From positions 1,426,001 to 1,490,000 of the forward strand of contig NW_025062478.1 of assembly GCF_000002995.4 (NCBI RefSeq): a stretch of 64,000 nt of DNA. Direction: 5' to 3'. A model generated the notes under the pieces. The model did no database searches. It was not told where the DNA came from and worked only from the letters and a program-made list of their open reading frames with translations. Below, piece by piece: positions 50,705-63,954 of the stretch; positions within the stretch are counted from its first letter, which is position 1, and every line of letters begins with the position of its first letter. This stretch comes from Brugia malayi (lineage: Eukaryota; Nematoda; Chromadorea; Rhabditida; Onchocercidae). Made by a program: the position numbers and the translations under genes.

Positions 50705-53700
50705 TTAATCATTCAGTATGATTTCAGTATGACTTCGACATGTTTCAATGATTGTTTCCGTTTTGCTGTCATCTTTGTCGCACAATGCAACCTTTAAGTG
50801 ACAATAAAATGCATAGCACTGTTGACAACAAATTTTAATAAAATAATTTGTCATTTTTAATTCTAATAAATGATTAACAAATTTTTTTTTAGTTTTTAAT
50901 AATTGGAAAAATATGAAAAAACTTTTGAATTTAATTTTGAATTTTTTTTTTTGTACAAACTCACTCACTAAATTTTTTTTTTTTTTTTTTAAATATGAGA
51001 AACAAAAGGCTATAACAACAGCAGTTAAATCAAATAAAATAATTAAAAAAAATCAAAATTTTAATTATGAATTAAAGAAAAGTCAAGCAAACAAAAAAAA
51101 AAAAAGGAAAATTCCATATTTTAAGTTGTGAAATTTAAAATTTGAATAATTAAACAACAAAATGGCAGCAAGAAGGGAAGTTAAATACTAAAATACAAAA
51201 ATGCTTTCAGTTGTTTTTTTTTTTTTCAATTCGATCCAATATCATTTGTTTAAAATAGAAATTTTTAGAAAAAAAAAGGAAATAGGAAAAATTAATATAA
51301 TTTAATTACCTGTTTTGGTGTTAATGAAAGTGTCACTTTGGGATAAATTATTTCTAATGATGTACTTGTATCTGACTGAGTTAAATCATCTTCTGATATC
51401 TAAATTGATAAACATTTATTTAAATTCGATTTTTTTTTTTGTGAAATCAAAAGAATTGTTTTCGATTAAATTTGGTATTCAAATATTTTTTTCTAAATAA
51501 AGGCAAAACTTTAAATGCATAAAAATTTAGCAGCAGTTTAAATAATTAAATATGAATAATTTACATTATTAATAAAATAATACAATTAAATTGTAATTAA
51601 ATTAACTTTCAACTTTCTTTCTTAGTTGAAATCTGTACAAAATGAAACGAAAATTCGAGAATATTTTATAATATTTCAAATTTAAGAATTTTTATTAATT
51701 ATTTAACAAACAAAATGTCTAGCAAAAAACCACCGATTAATTTGAAATGTCAACAAATTATTTTATAAAACTGTCCATAATTTCTTACAACAAAAGAATG
51801 AAAAAACTTGAAACTTTAATTTTTCATAAATTTAAATTTCAAATTAAGCTTTTACCATTTCATTTTAAAACTTACTGTACTTAACTGTTCAATAGCTGTA
51901 TTTGTTTCACTATTACTTTGTCTATCAAATTGTGGTGGTGGATCATTGAATGCATTAAAGTGAATATTCTGTAATGAAATTAAATTTCAAAATAAATTTC
52001 AAAAGAAATTAATAAAAATTTAACAAGATTGCTTACTTAAATTTATTTTTTGGTATTATTTTACTTAATTATTAGAAAATGAGAGAAATTTAAACAACGC
52101 TTAATTAATTGACAGTATCAGAACTACAATATCTAATAATAAAAACAGTAATTATTGCTTTTATTATTAATTAAAGAAGTTTAATTCCTTATTAATAATT
52201 TATTGTTATCAATAACACAAATTATTTATTTTGATTAACATTTCGTCGTAGCTATGAAATTAATAACTTATTATTACCAATTATTAGCCGTTGATTGGAA
52301 TTTTTAAAAAAATTGATATAGAATATTGTAAAATTAAATATTTTTAAAAATTATTTCAAGTTTTTTTTAAAAAAAAAAATTTTTTTTTAAATTTAATAAG
52401 TGAAAGTTTTTTAAAATTCATTTTGAATCTTGTAACATTTTAAATTTAAAATTTTATTTTAATTTTTCTAACCATTCCAGCTTCATAAAAGCGCTCTTGT
52501 AAAATGCGCAATTCTTCATCTTGTTCTCGTCTTTGTCGTCGACGAAAATAATCGTCGCGCAAAATGGATGATAGTATGCATGCAAAACCGCATATTGCGC
52601 ATGTTGTTATTAGCATAACAAATGCTCCAACAATAAAAAACATTATGCGTAAAAGATTAAGCAACCATGTCCAGCTTTAAATTATATTTTCAAAATTTTT
52701 ATAAATTCATTTGTAAAATACAAAAAAAAAAAGAAAAAAAAATGTTAATAAAAAAAAAAGCAATTTAAATTAACAAAAGAAAATCTTTCAAATAAATAAT
52801 TGCATCTTTAATTTAATTCGGCAATAATTTCACAAAAATAAATAAATAAATTACATAATTGTTGATATTTTTAAAATTTTAAATTTGAGTTATGCAAAAT
52901 AAAAACTTTAAAAGCAAAGCCATTTACCCTTGAAATATTATTAATGATTGCGGAGGTTTTTTAAAATCATCAAAATCATATTTAATCCAATTATTTGTTA
53001 AATCCATGCTAAATATTGCATCAGCAACAATTGATTCAACTATTAGTTCTCGTAAAAATTCCATTAGTGATTTTTTGATTATCGTTTTGTTGACAAATTC
53101 TATAAAATACATTGTTGAGAAGAATTCTTTTAATTATTTAAAATAACTAATTGTAATTTGATAAAAATTAAGCCTAATTATGTGAAAACAAATTATTATT
53201 ATTATTAAATGCAAATAAATTATTTACAGCTCAAGAAAAAGAAAAGAAGTAAAACTTAATTATTATAAAAATGAAATAAAAAATTTAATACAAAAAATAA
53301 AAAAATTAAAACTAATAATAATATTAATTTATGAAATTTTCCAAAAAAAATTTTTTATTTCAAATTCAATGATTACAGTTTTTTTTTTTTTTTTTTTTTT
53401 TTTTTTGAATTTTCACATATAATCTATTAATATGAATGGATTTAATGCAAATTTAAATTTAATAATTTTGTTATTAATTTTTATAAAAAATAAAAATTTC
53501 AGAAGAATGAAGCATATTACCATTTTTTGTTTGATCAATAATTGCATGTGATAGTAATAAACGAGTTCCCTCAAAAATATTTCGATTTTTCCTATCTTTT
53601 AATTGCTCACCAATATTATCTTTTCGTTCTAATTCATACTGCCAATGTGACCAATGTGACATTTTTGTCATTGTCACATCAACAATTATTTTATCAATAA

Positions 53701-53811
53701 GCCAACGAATTAGCGGCTTTTGGCCTAAAATTATCAAACAAATTATTTGAAATTTAATGGGTATTTTTCAGATGAAAAATACATTTATCGTTCATTTTTT
53801 GTTAAAATTTT

Positions 53812-53844
<33 letters not shown>

Positions 53845-54957
53845 TAAATTTCAAAAAAGAAGAAAATGAAACATGTTATAAATAGAAATTTTTGGATAAT
53901 TATTAAAATCATCATCACTTTTTTCTTTTAATTATTTCTTTTTTATTTTATATAAATTATCAAAATTAAAAATTATAAAATTAAAATGGAAAACTTATAT
54001 CTGACAATTTAATCATTTAAATTTTATTCAATAACTAATATGCAAATTATTTTTATCAAGGTAACCTTTATGATAAGTTCTATGCAAATCTTTAGGTATT
54101 ATACATTGATCAGTACGATCATTTATCAATATAATATGTTTGACAACTTTTTCAAAAAAAAATATTTTTGTTATCCATTTGTTTAATACATTGATTGTTT
54201 GCCGGATAACTGAGCATGGATCATTCCGGATTTTTCTGTCATCTTCAAATCATAATTTATCCTCTCAGTGTAATATGTTTGACAGTTTTTAATATAATAT
54301 ATTTGACACTTCATTTAGCAATCAATCAACCAATCAATCGATTTTTCATTCGATCAATCAATCAATCAATCATTCAATCAGTCGATCATTCATTTATTCA
54401 TCCACTAATTCATTCAGTGGCAATAATTAAAAAAACAAAAAGGTAAAATTGCAAAAATTGTTTTTGTTTTTTTCTTCTTAGTTTTTTCTTTAATTTTATA
54501 CAAAGTAATTTACCTTTAGTAGCTTCACCAGAATCCTCAAAACTTTGATGTAATTTTTGTATGTTTAAAAGTTTGCCAAAATATAATTTTGGATTTTTGG
54601 GTAAATGTAAAACAGCAGCATATAAATAATTGGAATTATTTGGTAATAAACAAGCTATAGCATGATATATATCCAATACTTGTTTTAACTGTTTAAATTA
54701 ATGATTATCACTTGTGAAATTAAAATTTTACACATTTTCACTTATTAAAAAAGAAACAACAACAATAAATATTATTATTAATTCTTTAATCGATTTGTTT
54801 TTACCACAAATTTATCAGAAAAAAAAGAAAAAAATCAAAAATATGTTCAATTAAATTGTTGAAAGATCAATTTATTTTATTATTTGTATGTTTAATTTAT
54901 TGTTCCATGAGTAAAACATTAAATTAGCTATATAATAAATCTTCTACATATTTTCAA

Positions 54958-54990
<33 letters not shown>

Positions 54991-55999
54991 ATTAATTGCA
55001 TCATTTATTTTTCTTATTAATTATTAATGATAAAATATAAAAAATTTATTTAAAAAAAAATGAACGAAATACCAAAAAAAAATTATACTAAAACCAGTTT
55101 TTGTTTTAAATTTAATCTTTCATTATCATTAATTAATTCAATCACTGTTAATTAATTGTTAGAATGATAGAATCATATGTATTTACCTTTGTTGGTGTTA
55201 AATTATGATCAATGGTAAATATCAAAGCGATTGGTATGTCACGTTCTTTAAAATTTAAAGCATTTTGATCATTACTATTCCACATGCAATATGGCTCCTA
55301 ATTAATATTTAACAATTTTACTAAATATCTATTGCAAATAAAATAAATTTTTACTCCAAAATTGAAAAACTTTCAGTGTAAATTATTTTTGTTTATATAT
55401 TAATAATATTCGTTCTTTCCATTTTACATGTATGTTAGACAGAGCAGGAAGAGATTTCACTTCTGATTTGTAAATTGGCTAAGAAAATGATTTAAACTAA
55501 AACAAGTAATACATCATAGTCTAGAATTATGTGAGGTAATTTGATGAATTGCAGTAAAAACGATGCCAAAAAATTTGTTTCTACTTTTCGTACGATTTTT
55601 ATGATGCTAATATAAAAATGCTATGATGATTTCAAAATAGTTGTTGGAAATATTAAAACTAAATAAAAAACTTTCAGATTACTAAAGGATTGTTGTAATA
55701 AAACCAATTAAATAATCAATACCAAGTCTAACAATTATCTTATAAATGGAGATTAGAACAATGATTTTTTGCAAATGATACGATTAATTATTTGAATGAT
55801 GGATCGATAATAAAAATTGCAAGTGCTAACCACAAAAAGCATGATAATAACTAGCCTGATCTCGAACTTCATTTGCTAATGGTAACGTAGCTGCTGTACT
55901 TGAATCAACCGCAATATGTGGAAATAATTCCGAAAGATATACTATTTCAGGTATTATTACATAATATTGCAAATTTGTTAACCAACCGCTTAGCATCAT
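50705..55999 (-). CDS. Unrecognised single-pass membrane protein, 434 aa, 9 exons
   Basis: Exons (minus): 55999-55856, 55297-55187, 54688-54514, 53724-53521, 53099-52928, 52674-52473, 51968-51876, 51399-51310, 50818-50705; all phases agree. ATG 55999 follows an in-frame TAA; an AAACAG acceptor about 30 nt upstream suggests trans-splicing. Intron 1 needs a GC donor (CAG/GCTAGT). Residues 1-268 look soluble and mixed in composition (PYCMWNSNDQNALNFKERD, MSHWSHWQYELERKD, QLKDRKNRNIFEGTRLLLSH). One hydrophobic segment (about 273-307, IMFFIVGAFVMLITTCAICG) is followed by a basic/acidic stretch (DDYFRRRQRREQDEELRILQERF) like a juxtamembrane helix, a DPPPQFD proline motif and a Ser/Thr/Asp-rich tail. 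I do not recognise the family. It lies about 0.8 kb downstream of RBX1 on the same strand. Topology cannot be decided without a clear signal peptide. Confidence 0.8.
54300..54415. repeat. (AATC)n-type tetranucleotide repeat
   Basis: CAATCAATCAACCAATCAATCG and related CATTCAATC units over about 115 bp, inside an intron of the membrane protein gene. Confidence 0.85.
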
Positions 56000-56809
56000 T
56001 GATTAGCAAAATGTTAAGAATTTTTAAATTTAAACTGTTTAAATTTTAAGAATTTTTGAAAGTTATATACATGAAATTTGTTAAATTAAAAGCTATCAAC
56101 TTATTAAAGACTTAGAAGCAGCAATTATAATTTGAATTAACTAAAGATATTCTCTTTGCATATATGCAAACGAATGAAATTGTAAGGGCATACGTATAAC
56201 TATACGTCATCGTAAATTTCTATGGTAATATTTAACATATATTATCAATTTGTAAATCATTTACTTCGTTTACTCAATCCTCTAACTAATGCACTTAAAA
56301 TTTATGCAAATAACACTTGGAATGAAACTTTCACTTTCCGTTTTTATGTAATAAAAGAAAACCAGAAAACCCTGAATGTGAAATACGAAAAAAAAAAAGA
56401 AAGAATTCACTTCATGTCAACTAATCATAAAACCAATCAAATATAATTCATCATATGGAATAAGTTGTGCTTAATACATAGCACCAAAATTCACTTCAAG
56501 AAGAGAGCAATAACACAGAAATTGAAAAATTTTCAATATGTGCACTTTAACTTTCCTAAGACATCATTGAAAAATCTTGGCAACAAATACTAATATTTTC
56601 CACTTTTAACAGATCACTAAAATATGGTTTGCTAAAGTATAAAAATTGCAATTCAACTCATATAATCTTGCATTCTGCAATATCATTTGAATTTTACAAG
56701 TATGAATTAAAGTAATCTGTAGATCAGTACATGATAATAAGTCAGTAAAAAGGTTGCAAAAAGAGAGCATCAGATCAAAAATACACTACCGGCTTTTAAA
56801 GGTATGCAT
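56000..56809. other. Intergenic between RBX1 stop and membrane-protein gene
   Basis: About 0.8 kb of AT-rich sequence with no supported exon. If the two minus-strand genes are co-transcribed, this is the intercistronic spacer. Confidence 0.5.
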
Positions 56810-57647
<838 letters not shown>

Positions 57648-57933
57648 TTCAAAATCAAAGTTTTGTTTTCACTTATCTAAAAACTAATTACATCTTATTA
57701 TACCGATATGCTGACTTCTGATTATTTCGCCACCGTTTTAAAATGTTATGCAGAATTGAAGCCAAAACTCTGCTTAGAAAAGACAAAAACAAGTTATACA
57801 AATGAAATAAAGATTAGATAGAAATTAAAGGTAATTCTGAATAGGAATTAAGAAATTTTATCTGAAGTGAAATAAATTCAATTCAATTAACAGATACATC
57901 TATCCATTCTTCTATTAACTATCATTCCCTTAT

Positions 57934-58037
57934 TCGAATCAATCTCCTTTTTTTTTTGTGACTCATCTACCAATTAGGCAAGTTGTCGAATCAATCTCCT
58001 TTTTTTTTTTGTGACTCATCTACCAGTTAGGCAAGTT
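57934..58037. repeat. 52-bp tandem duplication
   Basis: TCGAATCAATCTCC plus a poly-T run and GTGACTCATCTACCA-TTAGGCAAGTTG occurs at 57934 and again at 57986 with one A/G change. It lies upstream of RBX1. Confidence 0.9.
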
Positions 58038-59682
58038 GCATTTTCAAAGAACATTCAGAATATGAAATCAGGATATATGCTAGCTTTCAGTAGATCCATC
58101 AAAGCTTACTATATAATAGTTTTAGGTTTTTTTTTTTTTTTTCTCACGCTTGATATAATCATAAATGTCAATATATGAGTGATATAATTTTATGTCTGGA
58201 GTGACAATAGAATCCTATATTATATTTTTACATTTCCGAAATCAATCAATTTCCGGTTTACACTAATAATAGACTTAATAAGGGATGACCGTTGGCGAAA
58301 ACAACAGCTACAGATGTTAATATTTAGAAGCTCATCGAAAATTTCGAAGTTAAAAAGGAAATATTTCAAAACCTAAATCGGAAGCATCCAAGACAAACCG
58401 GAACACAACAGGAAATGACTAAACCAGAAAGGTAAGTCCGGCAGGAACCATTGTCACTGTAGCAATAAACCATTGAAACTTTTTCTCATCTCATTCGGTA
58501 ATTGTTGGCATCATCGAGATAGTTGTTTCATTGGTTCTTTTTTTCGTTTACTATCAATTAATGATCGATGCTTAAATTAAGTGAACGTCTACAATCACGT
58601 TTGTATAACACGTGGCCACGTTACAAGAATATTGGTTTCATCACGTTATACATTGCTACACGTAGGTTTCTTTCTTAGAATTGATTAGTTTTTGAAAATT
58701 GGATTGAGTGCATAGCTTCTTTAAATTTTACTGATAAATTTGAGATGTTAGTGAGAATTTGAAGATGGAAAAATACAATGTTAAAAGTAATTGTTTTGTA
58801 GTATTTTTTTCAAACTTTATGAATTATTACAAAACTTACAGTTGGAAATTGAAATTTTTACATGATATTTAACTCTCTAAAATCAACAGTTTATGCCATT
58901 TCTTAGCCTCATATGTAGTTATAAGAATAATTTGATTGAAATTTGAAAATACAGTTTAAAACTCGATTATTTGTTGCGGATTTTAGTTTTACAGGTTTGC
59001 TGAAGGAATTTAGCGTAAGATTTGAAAGCTAAATTAACACGAATGAATCATCTGCAATGTAAATCATTTTTTCAGTTTTGGGCAGTATCAAATATTACAA
59101 ATCCAGAAGGACTGGAGCGAAACCGATTAGCGAATAATAAGTAATTACTAAATAACTGTCTACGGTAAGCTATACTTGCTTCCGAAATACAATATCATGT
59201 ATGTTCAGTAGTACCATTGAATTTCAATGTATGTATGGTTGCTAATACCTTGTTTTGTCTGCTGTTCTGTATAATTTTAAATGTTGTAAAAACTTCCGTT
59301 ATTTTATTTATTGAGATACTTGTTTCTTTTGCAACTGAAATAATAAATTAGAACATCTTTTGTTCTAATTTTTAACTGAGATGATAAAAATTAGGACGTT
59401 TTAGTTCCTAATGAAGTAAGCTGTCAGTTCATCATTCTTACAAATAAATTATAGAGATCAGTGAAAATTGTACTTTAACATTGGTCTAGTAGAAATGTTA
59501 CTTGCAGTAGAAAATGCTACTGTACAACATTTAACGTGATGCTCTGAACTTTGCAAACATTTTTACATGTTTGTTTTATAATTTTGAAATTTTAATCGAA
59601 ATTTCGAACGACCACTTTTTCTTTTACTACCTAAAAGTAGGCTGCAATACCTTTATTTCAGGAATCGGCGAAATATTCTCAG
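58038..59682. other. Divergent intergenic region (RBX1 / plus-strand cluster)
   Basis: Likely contains the promoters for both directions. A block near 58598-58665 has ACACGTGGCCACGTTAC and further CACGTTA/CACGTAGG motifs. Also holds the two possible exons listed separately. Confidence 0.45.
58328..59140 (+). other. Possible unassigned plus-strand exons
   Basis: A TATTTAG acceptor precedes a 104-nt frame (58328-58431) reading KLIENFEVKKEIFQNLNRK and onward to a strong GTAAGT donor. A second candidate, 59076-59140, follows TTTTTTCAG and ends at GTAATT. Joined in phase, the frame runs only a further 18 codons to a stop. They may be 5' untranslated exons of the 59.7-kb gene or a separate short gene. 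Confidence 0.25.
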
Positions 59683-60149
59683 ATGTCGGCTTCTAATAAA
59701 AACTCTGACGTTGAGGATTACTATGGATATTGGCAACCATATCCCAATAATATTCGTTCGCGGCGATGGTTTCAGCAATTTGAAGCAATAAAAATTGGTG
59801 GACCATTTTGTTTGAGAGCTATAGCAGCTTGTGCAATTGGTTAATAATAATAATATTGTTTGATTTCATGATTGATTAATTCTTCAGCGAATTTGTTTTT
59901 TACTATCGAAATTATGAAGCTTTGAATACGTCACAAATATTGTCTGACTAAAAATTATAGCTCTTAATTTTAATTTACATTTCAGCATACCATGTGGCGT
60001 ATTATACTTATCAGTTCACTGCAGTAAACCCAGAATATCGACACGATTTGAGGCATGTGATATGGTTAAAGCAGAAATTATCTGTTTACCCATCAATTGG
60101 TATTTGTCGCAAGGAAAAAATAGAGAATTTTCCAGAGAAGAGATCGTAA
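59683..60149 (+). CDS. Unrecognised small membrane protein, 106 aa, 2 exons
   Basis: Exons 59683-59839 and 59986-60149, joined in phase (Ala codon split), with AATAAA at 60199. A TTATTTCAG acceptor ends 22 nt before the ATG, a usual spacing for trans-spliced leaders. The protein starts with a short polar, acidic segment (NSDVEDYYGYWQPYP), then RSRRWF. One hydrophobic span (about residues 38-63, GGPFCLRAIAACAIAYHVAYY) is followed by NPEYRHDLRHVIWLKQKL and a basic tail. Size, single span and Tyr/Trp content resemble accessory subunits of mitochondrial inner-membrane complexes, but I cannot match a family and do not assign one. It is the first of three same-strand genes before NAA20. Confidence 0.75.
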
Positions 60150-60657
60150 TTAATTTTCTTTTTCGTATTTGATTGAAATTTCCAAATGGAGATATTGTAA
60201 TAAAAATTTCAGTTATTTATGAGCTTTAAGGTATTTCAGTTTTTACTGCAAAGTGCTTCAATTAGTTAGTTAGTTGATTACTTCACTCTGACACTTAACC
60301 TATAACCTATCTTTTGATTTATAGATGGAATAACGCAGCTGTATTTTATTTACTAACTGTATATGATTTTACTATTGTTCTTTGGCTTTTACAGTTTTCT
60401 TCTCTTGTTTATTTGATAAGAATAAATTTTTGTTTGTTGTTTAAATGGGTAGTCTCAAGTGAGATTTCACATTTTTCTCAGAAAGTTATTTTGAGGATTG
60501 TGTGATTCATATATTCTTTTTTTTTCCTTTAATTTTGCCATATTCAATTCGAATACTAATTGTTCTTTGTGATGTATAACTAGTTTAGTCAATAAATTAT
60601 TTTTTGAAGAAAGTACTTGATGTTAAATTGGAAATACAGAATTTTTTTGAGATTCAA
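60150..60657. other. Intergenic, 0.5 kb
   Basis: Contains AATAAA of the upstream gene. An open frame from about 60314 is hydrophobic and follows a TTTATAG acceptor, but no donor or partner exon was found. Confidence 0.4.
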
Positions 60658-61120
60658 ATGAAGCAAACAGAATGGTTCCTAAAAAAATATCCGAATCAGT
60701 ACAAAGCAGAAAACACGAGAACACCGATCATAAGCTTTTGTTGCGGTGTGGGTATTCTATCAGTAGTTTTTGGTAAGCTTCCTATTAATTCTGGCTCAAT
60801 ACAATGAATAGATTGGATTGCTCCATTTAACATAAAATTTGTGATCATTGAAAAAAAAATCCCATAATGCTTTCATATTCTTTTAATTTGCCAATATATG
60901 TTCTTCATTTTAATTTTTTCGCGTTATATTTGAACGTTTGAAATTTAGCTTCATGAATCTGCTTATTGTAGTTCTTTACAATCGATACTGTCTGGATGCG
61001 AGAAAACTACCAGATGGTGAGGCGGTGGATTGGAGATGGATGTTGTATTTGAAAAAATACGTTCCACCACTTCGAAACTTTGGCATACCGTATCGAGAAT
61101 ATAAGCCTGATGATTTCTAA
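60658..61120 (+). CDS. Unrecognised small membrane protein, 87 aa, 2 exons
   Basis: Exons 60658-60772 and 60972-61120, joined in phase across a Val codon; donor GTAAGC, acceptor TTATTGTAG. A TTTTTTGAG possible acceptor lies 6 nt before the ATG. AATAAA is at 61306. The N-terminus MKQTEWFLKKYPNQYKAE is basic-amphipathic, followed by one membrane span (about 24-41, IISFCCGVGILSVVFVLY), then the charged region DARKLPDGEAVDWRWMLYLK and the C-terminus IPYREYKPDDF. The layout (short N-terminus, one span, conserved-looking charged tail) is typical of small organelle-membrane subunits, but no family is recognised. An alternative acceptor at about 60948 would hit an immediate stop. Spacing of 0.5 kb to the gene before and 0.7 kb to NAA20 suggests an operon. 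Confidence 0.7.
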
Positions 61121-61813
61121 ACATTCCGGATGATTTTTGATCATTTTTATGCCTAGATTTATTACGGATTATTAGAATATTATTGTACATGTTCAGCCTA
61201 TGATCTTACTTAGATTGCTGCAGCAACGATAACATTGTTATTAGTGGCTTATTGGTTTAGTAATTAATGCATTCATTAAATTCTTATTTGTTCCATAACA
61301 CTGTCAATAAACAAGTAGGCTCATGAGCAGGTTTTTATGAGTTTTCGGTTACTGTTAAATGCATGTAATAACGCCGTCTGTTTTAATTGATGAAATAATC
61401 ATAACTTTGCTCATTTTGTTGTGTAACATTGTTAACTTTGCAAAATATATCTTCGAAAAAGTATTTCAAAATATTTTCATCAAAGTAGTTATGCTTACAC
61501 TGATTTTTTATCTGAATTGTAATGAAAAGTTGGTCATAAAAAGCAAAAAAAGTTCAATATGATTTACCATTTGCAATACTGTGCTTCATTGAACCTCTAA
61601 ATTGGTGATATCGCTAATGGCAATTTATTTAATTGAATTTTATAGGAGAAGGTTTACTTGTAGTGGGATGCTTAGACTTATTTCTTTGTATTCATTAAAA
61701 TTTCTAATTTGTGAATAGCATGGATGTTGTAAAAGAAATTCTGATACAAAACTGGGGAAAATATGATTCACACTTTACAATGTTTTTTTTTTTTCATTTT
61801 TAAGGAGGAAGAT
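61121..61813. other. Intergenic, 0.7 kb
   Basis: AATAAA of the preceding gene at 61306. An AT-rich hydrophobic open frame from 61359 shows no splice or domain support. A poly-T tract precedes the NAA20 start. Confidence 0.45.
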
Positions 61814-63954
61814 ATGACGACCATTCGGCCGTTTGATGTTTTCGACCTGTTTCGATTCAATAATACGTAAGTTTTCAAACACACACAAAAAGACAAATAA
61901 ATTTTCAAATTTTATATTTTAGTTTGTTGATGACATCCATCAAATGGTCATTTGAGCCATTTGATGATTCAAATCCGTTATCGATTAACTTGCTGAGTTA
62001 AATGTTTTAGGAATAAGTTGTTTGAGCAATTAAGTAATAATATTAATCTGTTAGAGATGGGAGCGTTACTTTTTAATTCTACTTTTTACTTAATTCGTGA
62101 AACATCATTCTATGCATGTTTAGAACAAATGATTTGAATAGGAGAGACAATCTAATATATACATATAAGATTAATTTTGTGTGTAAATTGTAAAATTATT
62201 AGAGATTTATTCTTGTGGGAAATTTTCATTCGTGTTTATGAGATTTGCTTAGACAAAGAAATTCTCAAGATATTTGAAATATTCTTTTCTTTTTAGAAAT
62301 TTGGATCCGTTGACAGAAACGGTATGTTTTTTTTTTTTCTTTTGTTTTAGCTTTTATGGATTTTTTTATGTATATATAAATTATTTTATATATATCAATT
62401 ATTAATTATTTTATATTAAAATTTAAATGCATTCATCTTTGTAAATATTATATGGTATGCACAAAAATTAGTGAGAATATGTGATTACTAAAATTTTGAA
62501 TGCACAGATATAATTTAAATCTTCAACTATATCGTTGAACTCCACTTGGATGTTTAAATCTATTACTCATTCAGACAACACAAAAATTTTCTATTATTAT
62601 TTCAGAGAATTAAATTTCAGTGATCTTTCTTTCAGTACGGTTTTACTTTTTATTTACAATATTTGATCAATCATGGTGAATATTTTCAAGTTTGCGAACA
62701 TCCAAATGGTGAAATTATGGGCTACGGTAAGTTTTATGTAATAATTAATTTATTAAAAAAAAAAAAATGAAAAAGCCTATAATTTAGATTTTTTTCTTGT
62801 AAAAGAATTAAACGTATGAAAAACCTATAATATCATAATATATGGGATATATATTAGCATGAATGATTACGAAAGTAACTAGAAATTTGTCAAATCACAT
62901 TTTGTTTTATTAAACTTGACCTTAAAGGCAAATTTGTGTATGTTTTTTCTCATTCAATTTGCTTCATTAATAATTTCATTGTTTTTATAAAATTTTTTAA
63001 TAATTGTAAAATAATATGTGGGCAGTGCACTTTGAATATTTTCCTAAATCAGTTATTTGCAGTTATGGGAAAAGCAGAAGGTGAAAATGAATATTGGCAT
63101 GGGCATGTTACAGCAGTAACTGTTGCTCCAACATATCGACGATTGCATTTAGCTGCACGAATGATGCATGCACTTGAGGAAATCTCAGAATTGTACATTT
63201 TTCATTGATATTATTATTTTTTTTTTTTTTTTTTCATTTTATTTTATTGCTGAATATAAATATTGAATGAAAAAGGGCACAGATTAATGATTTTAAAAAT
63301 TCATTGCAACAAAATATTTAATTATTACTTTCGACGTAAGCATAATGTTAAAAACACCAACTGTTAATATATATTCATTATTATTATAAGTTAATTCTTT
63401 TAAAATTCATGTATTTTATGATTGAGAATATTAAAATACAAATATTTCATACTTGCTGGTAAGTATAATAAGATTTTTTAATGAAAAATTTTGCTTCCAT
63501 AATCTATCATTGGCAATAATCAATACTTTTAATCTAAGTTTGGATAAAAATGGTTAACAGAGATGGACAAAAATGGAGAGAATTTAATGACAGATCCTCT
63601 TAGTCAACAAAGAAATGAATTAGATCGTAATTGATAGTGTTAAAAAATTTTTTTTTATTTCAATTTTTTTTTTTTTTTTAATTTTAGGAAGAAATGTTAT
63701 TTTGTTGATCTCTTCGTACGTGTAAGTAATGCTGTAGCAATCAATATGTATAAAAGTCTTGGTTATGTGGTCTATCGACGCATTATTGATTATTATTCGG
63801 GTGAAAATGACGAAGATGCTTATGGTTGGTTGATTTTTTTTCTTTTAATTTTTTATTTCAGAAACTTTTTTTTTTTTCCATCTAAATTGCAATGTTTTAG
63901 TAGTTAAGAAATATATTCTGTATAATTTTCTTTTTATATTTTGTAGAAAATTAA
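61814..63954 (+). CDS. naa-20: N-alpha-acetyltransferase 20, NatB catalytic subunit
   Basis: Exons 61814-61866, 62297-62321, 62636-62726, 63063-63192, 63688-63824, and tentatively 63947-63954 (ending EN-stop); 147 aa as modelled. NatB (NAA20 with NAA25) co-translationally acetylates Met-Asp/Glu/Asn/Gln N-termini at ribosomes. The sequence begins MTTIRPFDVFDLFRFNN and continues NLDPLTETYGFTFYLQYL, GEIMGYVMGKAEG, HGHVTAVTVAPTYRR, VDLFVRVSNAVAINMYKSLGY and DYYSGENDEDAY, colinear with animal NAA20. The GNAT fold is complete through the last strand. Two oddities: the acetyl-CoA loop reads RRLHLAA where family members have RRLGLAA, and the end is about 30 residues shorter than human unless further exons lie beyond the window. 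Exon 4 uses a GTACAT donor. The call rests on exons 1-5; only the final exon is weak. Confidence 0.93.

Noticed and set aside
60314..60505. Hydrophobic frame WNNAAVFYLLTVYDF after a TTTATAG acceptor
   Set aside because: The acceptor is followed by ATGGAATAA in the ATG frame; the open frame has no donor and joins neither neighbour in phase.
61359..61562. 67-codon frame MHVITPSVLIDEII
   Set aside because: Low-complexity hydrophobic AT-rich frame lying beyond the AATAAA of the previous gene, with no splice or domain evidence.
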